Below the pieces are notes generated by a model. The model ran no database searches. It saw only the letters and a program-made list of their open reading frames with translations, and was not told the DNA's origin. This document shows, one piece after another, positions 15,897-22,392 of a DNA stretch of 22,392 bases. The stretch's first letter is position 1, and every line of letters begins with the position of its first letter. The stretch is from JADHLJ01 sp038116915 (lineage in GTDB: Bacteria > Pseudomonadota > Alphaproteobacteria > Thalassobaculales > Thalassobaculaceae), in NCBI GenBank assembly GCA_038116915.1, contig JAYOEU010000059.1, positions 1 through 22,392 on the forward strand. The letters are read 5' to 3'. The position numbers and the translations under genes are program-made.

Positions 15897-16547
15897 ATGT
15901 CTTGGGCCATGGACGATCATGAAAACCCGGATATCTGGCGTGACTGGGACCGATGCGATAGCGCGCGGCTTGCTAGGGACAGCCGGTTCGATGGCGCATT
16001 CTTTACCTGTGTGCGGACCACGAAAATCTATTGCCGGCCGGTTTGCCCGGTAAGGCACGCGCATTCGCGGAACGTCTTTTTCGTCGCATCGGCCGCGGCG
16101 GCGGAGCGGCTCGGGTTTCGGCCCTGCCTCAGGTGCCGCCCTGAGACCGCGCCCGGAAGCCCCGCCTGGCGGGGGACCGAGACGACGGTGGCGCGCGGCT
16201 TGCGCCTGATCGAAGCCGGTTTTCTCGACAGCAACAGCGTGGAGGACTTGGCGGCGAAGCTCGGCATCGGGGCCCGGCACCTGTCCCGCCTGTTCCGGAA
16301 GCATCTCAGCGCAACACCGCGCGACATTGCCGCGACACGGCGGGTGCAGATTGCAAAGCGTTTGATCTCCGATACCTCGATGCCGCTGTCGCAGATCGCT
16401 TTCGAAGCCGGGTTTCAGAGCATCCGCCGGTTCAATGACGCCTTTCAGCGCGGATACAAGCGCAGCCCCTCCAGTTTCCGCAGAACCCATCGGCAGGAGA
16501 GACCAACGGTCACCCCGCCTTCGCCGGATCTGCGGCCAACTCTATAA
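15897..16547 (+). CDS. Ada-type methylphosphotriester sensor with AraC-like HTH (AdaA-like)
   Basis: A 216-residue regulator. The N-terminal Ada zinc domain (about 14-85) has the four cysteines C46, C50 (YCRPVCP), C77 and C80 (RPCLRCRPE), of which C46 corresponds to the methyl acceptor of E. coli Ada. The C-terminal part (about 95-195) is an AraC-type double HTH: SVEDLAAKLGIGARHLSRLF and SQIAFEAGFQSIRRFNDAF. Such proteins take methyl groups from DNA phosphotriesters and then activate alkylation-repair genes. Neither the O6-alkylguanine transferase domain nor an AlkA domain is attached, and no ogt or alk gene is adjacent. ATGs at 15897 and 15909 are both possible. The stop overlaps the convergent acyl-CoA dehydrogenase gene by 6 bp. 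Confidence 0.92.
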   Translation: MSWAMDDHENPDIWRDWDRCDSARLARDSRFDGAFFTCVRTTKIYCRPVCPVRHAHSRNVFFVASAAAAERLGFRPCLRCRPETAPGSPAWRGTETTVARGLRLIEAGFLDSNSVEDLAAKLGIGARHLSRLFRKHLSATPRDIAATRRVQIAKRLISDTSMPLSQIAFEAGFQSIRRFNDAFQRGYKRSPSSFRRTHRQERPTVTPPSPDLRPTL

Positions 16548-17723
16548 GCGTCTTCCCACGGTTCCGTTCTCCTCGAATTCCCGTTTCGTGAGTTTCGCGA
16601 TGTTGAGCTGGTGAATCTGGCTGGTGCCCTCGTAGAGCCGGAACAGGCGGACGTCGCGGTAAAGGCGCTCGATAACGCTGTACTCCGACACGTAGCCGGA
16701 GCCGCCGAAAATCTGAACCGCCCGGTCGGCGACCCGGCCGCACATCTCGGACGAGAAGTACTTGCACATCGAGGCATCGAGGGTGACATCCTCGCCGGCA
16801 TCGCGCTTGCGCGCGGCCTCCAGGATCAGCGCCCTGGAGGCGGCGATCTCGACCCGGCAGTCGGCGATCATCGCCTGGACGAGCTGAAACTCACTGATCG
16901 GCTGGCCGAACTGTTGCCGCGTGGTTGCGTGGGCCAGCGCCTCGTCCAGCATCCGGGTGGCCGGGCCGGTGCACAAGGCCGCCAGATGCAGGCGTTGCTT
17001 ATTGAGCGTCTTCATCGCCGAGCGGAAGCCGGTTCCCTCTGTCCCACCCAGAAGGTTTTCCGCCGGCACGCGGCAATCGGTGAAGGTGATCTCCGAGACC
17101 GGCGAGCCGGCCTGCCCCATCAGAGTGTAGGGCGCGCCGGTCTCAAGCCCGGGCGTGCCGCGTTCCACCAGAAAGGCGCTGATGCCCCGGTGGGTCCGGT
17201 CGTCCGGGTCGGTGCGGGCGAAGACGGTGAACAGGCCGGCGATCGGCGCGTTGGTGATGAAGGCCTTGGAACCGTTCAGGACATAGTGACCTCCGTCGCG
17301 CCGCGCCGTGGTCTCGAGCGCGGTCGCGTCCGAGCCCGCCGCCTTTTCGGTCAGCGCGAAACAGCCGGTGATCTCGCCGCTCGCGAGGCGCGGCAGATAG
17401 GCCTGCTTTTGCGCCTCGGTGCCGTCGACCACCAGGGCTTCCGAGCCGATGCCGGTATTGGTCCCGACCCGGGCCCGCACCGCCGTCGCGGCGTAGGACA
17501 GCTCCATCGCAGCGGTGATCAACTCGACCGTCGAAAACCCCGACCCGCCGTATTCCCTGGGGATCGACCAGCCGAAGAAGCCCTTGTCCGCCATCTCCGC
17601 AACCAGGTCATCCGGCACGTGGTTCGCGGCGGCGATCTCGTCCTCGCGCGGGATGGCGGTCTCGCGGATCCATCTGCGAAGCTCGGCAAGAAAGGCACTG
17701 AAGTCGGTGTGATCTGTCGGCAT
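16542..17723 (-). CDS. Acyl-CoA dehydrogenase
   Basis: A 393-residue FAD enzyme with complete family motifs: CFALTEKAAGSDATALETTA (121-140), VLNGSKAFITNAPIAGLFTV (148-167), RQQFGQPISEFQLVQAMIAD (269-288), VQIFGGSGYVSE (336-347) and YEGTSQIHQLNIAK (364-377). E365 is at the usual catalytic-base position of the short/medium-chain type. It introduces a 2,3-double bond into an acyl-CoA and passes electrons to ETF. The chain-length or branched specificity cannot be read. The ATG at 17721-17723 has a GGAG site 5 bases upstream. A repeat-filled 186 bp gap separates it from the permease gene upstream, so it may be transcribed alone. Confidence 0.95.
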   Translation of the reverse strand: MPTDHTDFSAFLAELRRWIRETAIPREDEIAAANHVPDDLVAEMADKGFFGWSIPREYGGSGFSTVELITAAMELSYAATAVRARVGTNTGIGSEALVVDGTEAQKQAYLPRLASGEITGCFALTEKAAGSDATALETTARRDGGHYVLNGSKAFITNAPIAGLFTVFARTDPDDRTHRGISAFLVERGTPGLETGAPYTLMGQAGSPVSEITFTDCRVPAENLLGGTEGTGFRSAMKTLNKQRLHLAALCTGPATRMLDEALAHATTRQQFGQPISEFQLVQAMIADCRVEIAASRALILEAARKRDAGEDVTLDASMCKYFSSEMCGRVADRAVQIFGGSGYVSEYSVIERLYRDVRLFRLYEGTSQIHQLNIAKLTKREFEENGTVGRRL

Positions 17724-17767
17724 GGCGGCTCCAGGTTCCCGTCAGACGGGGGTTCGATCGGTATTCA

Positions 17768-17886
17768 GACCCTTCGAGACGATGCTTCGCATCTCCTCAG
17801 GGTGAGTCGGAGAGATAGTTACACTCACCCTCAGGACCCGCGGAGCCGACGCCTGTCCTGGACCTGATCCAGGATCTCGAGGGGTC
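17768..17886. repeat. Nested palindromic intergenic element (second family)
   Basis: Three nested inverted pairs are visible. The outer arms are GACCCTTCGAGA (17768-17779) and TCTCGAGGGGTC (17875-17886). Next are CCTCAGGGTGAGT (17795-17807) and ACTCACCCTCAGG (17823-17835), with one mismatch. Last is TCCTGGacctgatCCAGGA (17855-17873). Elements with CCTTCGAGAC and CTCAGGGTGAG are familiar in alphaproteobacterial intergenic regions. A degenerate relative lies at 11195. Confidence 0.65.
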
Positions 17887-17909
17887 TTGTTTAGCATAGG
17901 CGAGCCACC

Positions 17910-19256
17910 TTACCGGCGCACGCCGACGCCGAGTTTGCGTTCCAGATACAGGCTGTAGCGCGACATGGCGAAACAGCCGATGAAGTAGATCGCCCCGCCG
18001 ACGAAGATCGGCTCGTAGAACAGCATGATCCAGCGCGGCGTCTGGCTGATCGCACCGAGCATGTTGGTCAGGTCATAGAAGCCGAAGATCGAAATCACCG
18101 CCGTGCCCTTGAACAGATCGATGAAGCTGCCGACGATGTTCGGGATCATCGAACGCAGCGCCTGGGGCAGAATGACCAGACCCATGGAGCGCCAATAGCG
18201 CATCCCCAGAGCCTGTGCCGCCTCCAACTGGCCGAGCGGCACCGCCTGGATGCCGCCGCGCACCGTCTCGGCCATATAGGCGGCGGCGAACATGCAGACC
18301 GAGATGATCGCCAGCGCCAGCTTGTTGATGTCCACCCCGGCGGGGGTCAACAGCGGAAACATGGTGGTCGCCATGAACATCAGGGTGACCAACGGAACCG
18401 AGCGGACAAGCTCGATATAGGCGACCGACAGCGCCTTGATCACCGGCATCCGCGAGCGCCGCCCCAGCGCCAGAAGGATTCCCGCCGGCAGAGCCGAGGC
18501 TATACCGATCCCGCTGACCACCAGGGTCAGGAACAGCCCGCCCCATTTGTAGGTGCCGACATAGGTAAGCTCCATGCCCTCGGTCAGCTGGACCACGCCC
18601 GCCAGAACCGCCCCCAAAAGCAGGACCCCGAGGACAATCCCCGCGACGCGGGGAAGCGACGGCCAGCGGATGATCGAAGTGAGAACGCTCAGCAGACTTC
18701 GCCCGCAGGCGAGGCAACACGCGACATGGATCATGCTCAGCGCGAAGCCGGTGATCCCCGCGGCCGCCATGACGGCGGAGAACAGGCTCATTTCGCCGCC
18801 GAGAAACAATGTCACCGCCCAGAACGGATAGAGCAGCACCAGACCGGCGGCGAGCGCGATCCGGCCCCGCACCCGGCTGAACCAGAGCGGCGCCATCCAG
18901 GCCAACAGGACCGCCAGCGCCAGATTGATCCGCCAGATCTCCTCGTCGGGATATCGGCCGTAGAGAAACCGGTTGCCCCAGGCGATCACGCCGGCCCAAC
19001 AGGCGCCGTGCGGGCTCTTCGCAAGACACTCTCGGCGGTTCTCCGCCTCCCAGACCGCCGACGCGATTGCCCAGTCATAGAACATCCAGGCGAGATAGAC
19101 CGCGCCGCCGGTAAGCAGGAGCGTCACCGCCGCGTCGATCGGTCCGCGGAACAGATGGCCACGCATCCATCCGAGCACGCCTATCGTGCGCGCCGGCGGG
19201 GCAAGCGGTCTTGCCAGCCCCGGGGGGCCACGGTCATGATCGCAGGACGAACTCAT
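17910..19256 (-). CDS. aapM: Amino-acid ABC transporter permease, AapM/HisM type
   Basis: A 448-residue permease. The N-terminal half follows the AapM pattern: PARTIGVLGWMRGHLFRGPIDAAVTLLL, then CLAKSPHGACWAGVIAWGNRFLYGRYPDEEIWRINL. The C-terminal half is the HisM-like core with GGLFLTLVVSGIGIASALPAGILLALGRRSRMPVI, AAYMAETVRGGIQAVPLGQLEAAQALG and ILPQALRSMIPNIV (the EAA loop that contacts the ATPase). It is longer than typical AapM (about 380-400) because of an extra hydrophobic stretch of about 60-70 residues before the core (around LGGEMSLFSAVMAAAGITGF). The start ATG (19254-19256) keeps the conserved N-terminus. No AapJ, AapQ or AapP genes are present here. Its start is 16 bp from the divergent SDR start. 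Confidence 0.87.
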   Translation of the reverse strand: MSSSCDHDRGPPGLARPLAPPARTIGVLGWMRGHLFRGPIDAAVTLLLTGGAVYLAWMFYDWAIASAVWEAENRRECLAKSPHGACWAGVIAWGNRFLYGRYPDEEIWRINLALAVLLAWMAPLWFSRVRGRIALAAGLVLLYPFWAVTLFLGGEMSLFSAVMAAAGITGFALSMIHVACCLACGRSLLSVLTSIIRWPSLPRVAGIVLGVLLLGAVLAGVVQLTEGMELTYVGTYKWGGLFLTLVVSGIGIASALPAGILLALGRRSRMPVIKALSVAYIELVRSVPLVTLMFMATTMFPLLTPAGVDINKLALAIISVCMFAAAYMAETVRGGIQAVPLGQLEAAQALGMRYWRSMGLVILPQALRSMIPNIVGSFIDLFKGTAVISIFGFYDLTNMLGAISQTPRWIMLFYEPIFVGGAIYFIGCFAMSRYSLYLERKLGVGVRR

Positions 19257-19272
19257 CGGCGAACGGTACCTC

Positions 19273-20037
19273 ATGAAGCTATCCGGAAAAAACATCATCA
19301 TCACCGGCGGGGCGAGCGGCATCGGCCATGCGCTCGCGGTCAGGTTCCGAGCCGAGGGCGCGGCCGGAATCACCGTTGCCGATCTGCAGGAAGATAAGCT
19401 CACGGAGGTGGCGCGCCAGGTCGGCGGCCTGGCGGTGCCCTGCGACGTCTCGGTCGAATCGGAGATCCGCACCCTGGTCGCCCGCGCCGAGGCGGCGCAC
19501 GGCCCGGTGGATGTGTTCTGCTCCAATGCCGGGCTTGTGCGCTATGGCTGGGAAGAGGCGCCGGACGAGATCTGGGAGGCGAACTGGCGGGTCCACGTCA
19601 TGGCCCATGTCTATGCCGCCCGCGCCGTGATCCCGAGCATGCTGGAACGCGGCGGCGGCTATCTGGTCAACACCGCCTCGGCGGCGGGCCTGCTGAGCCA
19701 GATCGATTCCTCCAGCTACGCCACCACCAAGCACGCCGCCGTCGCCTTCGCCGAGACCATGGCGATCCGGTATGCCGACAAGGGGATCAGGGTCTCGGTC
19801 CTGTGCCCGCAATCCGTGCGCACGGCGATGACCGCCACCCGCGCCGAGGCGGTCTCCAGCGTCGACGGCATGATCGAGCCGGAGGTGCTGGCGGATTGCG
19901 TGGTCGAGACCATGGACAAGGAAGAGTTCCTGATCCTCCCGCATCCCCAGGTCCGGGAGTACCTGCAGCGCAAGGCGACGGATTACGACCGCTGGCTGCG
20001 CGGCATGCGGCGGCTCAGGGACCGGTTTTTGGGGTGA
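19273..20037 (+). CDS. Short-chain dehydrogenase/reductase (SDR)
   Basis: A 254-residue classical SDR. The cofactor motif TGGASGIG is at 11-18, NAG at 85-88 (SNAGLV), and the catalytic S136, Y149 and K153 (SSSYATTK) are present. The usual fourth catalytic asparagine segment reads VHVMAHVY, with histidine near 109 in place of the common N. D37 in VADLQEDK suggests NAD rather than NADP preference. It would oxidise or reduce an alcohol/ketone pair in the cytoplasm; the substrate is unknown. The glycine motif near the N-terminus fixes the ATG at 19273. There is no clear Shine-Dalgarno, and the 16 bp gap to the divergent permease start leaves no room for its own promoter. Confidence 0.94.
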   Translation: MKLSGKNIIITGGASGIGHALAVRFRAEGAAGITVADLQEDKLTEVARQVGGLAVPCDVSVESEIRTLVARAEAAHGPVDVFCSNAGLVRYGWEEAPDEIWEANWRVHVMAHVYAARAVIPSMLERGGGYLVNTASAAGLLSQIDSSSYATTKHAAVAFAETMAIRYADKGIRVSVLCPQSVRTAMTATRAEAVSSVDGMIEPEVLADCVVETMDKEEFLILPHPQVREYLQRKATDYDRWLRGMRRLRDRFLG

Positions 20038-20399
20038 GGGATGGCGGATCCGTTGTCATCTCCCCGCCGTTTCAACCACCACCCTCTCTCTACCGTCGCC
20101 CTGGCGTAAGGCAGGGCCACGCATTAGACCCGACCGCTTACTCCCTCACCCATCGCCTCGATCAGCCCGGCGACGGCCATATCCGTCACGCCGCAACGCC
20201 GGAGCCAGGCCCTGCCTTGCGCCAGGGCGACGGTGAACAGGATGAATGCGTAAAACCGTTGCGCACTTACCGTCTCCGCCACAATTCGCCCGCCCGCGAC
20301 ATGGGATTGTCGCAAAGCCGCAAGATTCGCGCGCGCCGAAGCGTATGACAGGCTCGTTACATTCTGAATTCCCTCCGGGGACGGCCACGGGAGCGGGCG
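20038..20399. other. Gap with REP-like doublet upstream of the MttB homolog
   Basis: No gene is supported in this 362-bp stretch. Its centre is REP-like doublet 3. The last 50 bases before the methyltransferase gene hold its GGGAG ribosome site; a promoter is not obvious. Confidence 0.5.
20093..20233. repeat. REPIN-like inverted doublet 3
   Basis: The left arm at 20093-20118 (CCGTCGCCCTGGCGTAAGGC...) faces an inverted arm at 20208-20233 (GGCCCTGCCTTGCGCC...). The two arms differ by one base over 26. The right arm also differs by one base from each arm of doublet 1, more than 11 kb away. Confidence 0.78.
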
Positions 20400-21974
20400 A
20401 TGTCGGATGAAATCGTGACGGCGGAACCGGTTGCGGCGGAACGCGGCGGCAGGCGCCGGAGCGGCGGCGGACGCGATGCCCGGCGGGCGGCCCGCAGCCG
20501 GCCGAAGCTGGTCCAGTTCCCCTATATCTCGCGCAAGGTGCCGGTATTCGAGGTGCTCGGCCAGGAAGGCCTGGAGATCATCGAGAACAACGCCGAGACC
20601 ATTCTCGAGGAGATCGGCATCGAGTTCCGCGACGATGCCGAGGCGCTGGCCCTGTGGCGTGACGCCGGCGCCGATGTCGATGGCGTCCGGGTGCACATGC
20701 CGCGCGGCCTCTGCCGCGAACTTGCCAAGACCGCGCCCGCGAGCTTTACCCAGCATGCCCGTAATCCGGAGCGCACGGTGGAGATCGGCGGCGGCAACAC
20801 GGTCTTCGCCCCGGTCTACGGCCCGCCCTTCGTCAGCGATCTGGACGGCGGCCGGCGCTATGCGACGATCGCGGATTTCGAGAATTTCGTGAAGCTCGCC
20901 TACCTCTCGCCGGCCATGCACCATTCCGGCGGCACGGTTTGCGAGCCGGTCGATCTGCCCGTCAACAAGCGGCATTTCGACATGGTCTACGCCCATATGA
21001 AATACAGCGACAAGCCGTTCATGGGGTCGGTCACGGCGCCGGAACGGGCGGCCGATACGGTCGAGATGGCGAAGCTGCTGTTCGGCGCTGATTATCTCGA
21101 GGATCACACCGTCATAACCAGCCTGATCAACGCCAACTCGCCGATGGTCTGGGACGGCACCATGCTCGGCGCGCTCAAGACCTATGCGCGCGCCAATCAG
21201 GCATCGGTCATCACGCCGTTCATTCTGGCCGGCGCCATGTCGCCGGTCACCGTCGCCGGAACGCTTGCCCAGACCCTGGCCGAGGCGCTGGCGGGGATCG
21301 CCTTCTCCCAGCTTTGCCGCCCCGGCGCGCCGGTGGTCTTCGGCAGCTTCGCCAGCTCGATCTCGATGCAGTCGGGCGCGCCGACCTTCGGCACGCCGGA
21401 GCCGGCGCTGGTGCTCTATGGTTGCGCACAGCTGGCGCGGCGGTTGAACCTGCCGTTCCGCTCCGGCGGCTCGCTCTGCGGCTCCAAGGTGCCGGACGCC
21501 CAGGCGGCGTACGAGTCCGCGAACACCCTGCTGCCGACCTGCATGGCGGGGGTGAATTTCGTCCTCCATGCCGCCGGCTGGCTCGAGGGCGGACTGGTCT
21601 CGTCATACGAGAAGTTCGTCATGGACGCCGATCAGCTCGCCATGATGCAGACCATGCTCTCGGGCATCGATCTCTCGGAGAACGGCCAGGCCATGGACGC
21701 GATCCGCGAGGTCGGCCCCGGCGCGCATTTCCTCGGCTGCGCCCATACCCAGGCGAATTTCGAGAGCGCGTTCTTCCGCTCCTCCATTGCCGACAACGGC
21801 ACTTTCGAGCAATGGGAGCTGGAAGGCAGCCGCGATTCCCAGGTCCGCGCTTCGGCGCTGGTGAAGAAGATGCTGGCGGATTACGAGGCGCCGGCCATTG
21901 ATCCCGGCGTCGATGAGTCGATCCGCGACTACATCGACCGCCGCAAGGCAAGTTTCCCGGATTCGAACGTTTAA
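20400..21974 (+). CDS. MttB-family (trimethylamine/betaine) methyltransferase, pyrrolysine-free
   Basis: A 524-residue protein of the MttB superfamily (COG5598). A basic, low-complexity N-terminus (RGGRRRSGGGRDARRAARS, 15-33) precedes the barrel, whose segments include ENNAETILEEIGIEFRDDAEAL (61-82), VFAPVYGPPFVSDLDGGRRY, MHHSGGTVCEPVDLPVNKRH and PVTVAGTLAQTLAEALAGIAF. No in-frame TAG occurs, so it is a non-pyrrolysine member. Such enzymes, like glycine betaine methyltransferase MtgB, move a methyl group from a quaternary amine to a corrinoid protein or another acceptor. Substrate and acceptor are unknown here, and no corrinoid protein gene is adjacent in view. GGGAG lies 6 bases before the ATG. 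The gene ends at a sharp change in base composition. Confidence 0.93.
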   Translation: MSDEIVTAEPVAAERGGRRRSGGGRDARRAARSRPKLVQFPYISRKVPVFEVLGQEGLEIIENNAETILEEIGIEFRDDAEALALWRDAGADVDGVRVHMPRGLCRELAKTAPASFTQHARNPERTVEIGGGNTVFAPVYGPPFVSDLDGGRRYATIADFENFVKLAYLSPAMHHSGGTVCEPVDLPVNKRHFDMVYAHMKYSDKPFMGSVTAPERAADTVEMAKLLFGADYLEDHTVITSLINANSPMVWDGTMLGALKTYARANQASVITPFILAGAMSPVTVAGTLAQTLAEALAGIAFSQLCRPGAPVVFGSFASSISMQSGAPTFGTPEPALVLYGCAQLARRLNLPFRSGGSLCGSKVPDAQAAYESANTLLPTCMAGVNFVLHAAGWLEGGLVSSYEKFVMDADQLAMMQTMLSGIDLSENGQAMDAIREVGPGAHFLGCAHTQANFESAFFRSSIADNGTFEQWELEGSRDSQVRASALVKKMLADYEAPAIDPGVDESIRDYIDRRKASFPDSNV

Positions 21975-22219
21975 ATATAACTAAAAGTAATTTTTATTTA
22001 ATAACTAAATACTTGTTCGAAGAACATTTCGTCGGCTAAATTTTAAAAATTTTTTCCGGATTATCGTAGAATAAAAAAATGTAATATCGATGCGTCTTTT
22101 GACGTGATCTCAAATTCAATCTATATTTATTGTGATAACGGAATAATATAATTCATTTGCAATAAAAATAATTTTATATACTGTTATTATAGAAAGGCCT
22201 TTTTTTAAAGGAGATCAAA
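21975..22219. other. Very AT-rich intergenic stretch
   Basis: The 180 bases at 22021-22200 contain only 45 G or C, against roughly two thirds in the genes on the left. The change begins at the stop codon of the methyltransferase gene. The stretch holds a perfect odd palindrome TGTTCGAAGAACA (22014-22026), A/T runs, a TATACT box (22177-22182) and a small palindrome AAAGGCCTTT (22193-22202) followed by T residues. I see no gene in it. Confidence 0.7.
22207..22213 (+). promoter_or_regulatory. Strong Shine-Dalgarno for the 22220 ORF
   Basis: AAAGGAG is placed 6 bases before the ATG at 22220, one of the best ribosome sites in the window. A TATACT box 38 bp before the ATG could be a -10, but no -35 at proper spacing was found. 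Confidence 0.6.
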
Positions 22220-22369
22220 ATGTTTTCATTGCAGACTAACATTCCAGACTATCACCACAACGTAATAAGATCGAATTTGAAGCGGGCGATGGCTGCGAAC
22301 GGAATTTTTATTTCCTTTGGTGCGTTTTCGTGGGCATTTAGAGCGGGTTCAAGGAACATGGAATCGTAG
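22220..22369 (+). CDS. Small unrecognised protein, 49 aa
   Basis: The ORF encodes MFSLQTNIPDYHHNVIRSNL followed by KRAMAANGIF, ISFGAFSWAF and RAGSRNMES, then TAG. It has an amphipathic basic N-terminal half, a glycine/phenylalanine-rich hydrophobic segment (29-40) too short for a secure membrane span, and a basic end. The ideal ribosome site supports translation. It lies in AT-rich DNA unlike the rest of the window, so it may belong to an acquired or fast-evolving segment that continues to the right. It could be a small regulator, toxin-like peptide or the start of a broken gene; nothing in the sequence decides this. Confidence 0.5.
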   Translation: MFSLQTNIPDYHHNVIRSNLKRAMAANGIFISFGAFSWAFRAGSRNMES

Positions 22370-22392
22370 ATAGGGGATTCCCACGGCTCTCG

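Noticed and set aside
19257..19526. Upstream extension of the AapM frame by 90 codons
   Set aside because: It is antisense to the SDR N-terminus, including the TGGASGIG motif, and does not resemble AapM.
8785..20233. CRISPR-like repeats
   Set aside because: Copies are inverted, scattered over kilobases and not regularly spaced in an array; no cas genes are present.
22014..22026. LexA/SOS box
   Set aside because: The GTTC and GAAC halves are separated by 3 bases as an inverted repeat; the alphaproteobacterial box is a direct GTTC-N7-GTTC, so the match fails.

Overview
The window reads as a piece of chromosome from a GC-rich alphaproteobacterium, most likely of the Rhodospirillales type. The grounds are an AapM-type amino-acid permease, TRAP transporter permeases, a pyrrolysine-free MttB-family methyltransferase, and short dispersed palindromic repeats in most gene-free gaps. 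The order-level assignment is inference from gene content. Gene density is high, intergenic gaps are short, and most genes are metabolic or transport genes. No rRNA, tRNA, CRISPR array or transposase gene was found.

Layout. Positions 1-2983 (minus) hold a likely three-gene operon: a DUF547 protein, an M19 dipeptidase-like protein lacking several metal ligands, and an unrecognised protein that runs off the left edge. Positions 3091-4156 (minus) hold a membrane fatty-acid hydroxylase/sterol-desaturase-like protein and a 62-residue protein ending in CxxC. Positions 4190-6107 (minus) hold TRAP permeases DctQ and DctM with a clear intrinsic terminator but no solute-binding protein. Positions 6430-8763 hold sfsA (minus), divergent from a short CinA-like gene and a crotonase (plus). 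Positions 9106-9624 encode an unrecognised 172-residue protein preceded by a Fur-box-like palindrome. Positions 9636-11138 (minus) hold an M81/MlrC-type metallopeptidase. Positions 11501-15790 hold an FMN alpha-hydroxy-acid oxidase divergent from a ThDP decarboxylase-like enzyme, then an MFS transporter convergent with the latter; this pair recalls the mdlB/mdlC chemistry of mandelate degradation. Positions 15897-17723 hold an AdaA-like methyl-phosphotriester sensor/regulator convergent with an acyl-CoA dehydrogenase. Positions 17910-20037 hold a solitary AapM-type permease whose start lies 16 bp from a divergent SDR gene. Positions 20400-21974 encode an MttB-family methyltransferase. From 21975 the base composition collapses to about 25% GC, and a 49-residue ORF with a perfect Shine-Dalgarno sequence lies at 22220-22369.

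The genes do not form one pathway. Common themes are uptake and oxidation of small organic compounds (TRAP, MFS and Aap-type permeases; hydroxy-acid oxidase; ThDP lyase; acyl-CoA dehydrogenase; crotonase; SDR) and quaternary or methylated amine metabolism (MttB homolog, and possibly the dipeptidase-like operon). The most distinctive non-genic signal is a family of REPIN-like inverted doublets: three pairs and one compact copy share a core of about 26 bp. I found no clear-cut new defence or mobile system. The best leads are the REPIN-like family, the metal-ligand-poor M19 operon, the hydroxy-acid oxidase/ThDP pair, and the AT-rich right edge with its micro-ORF.
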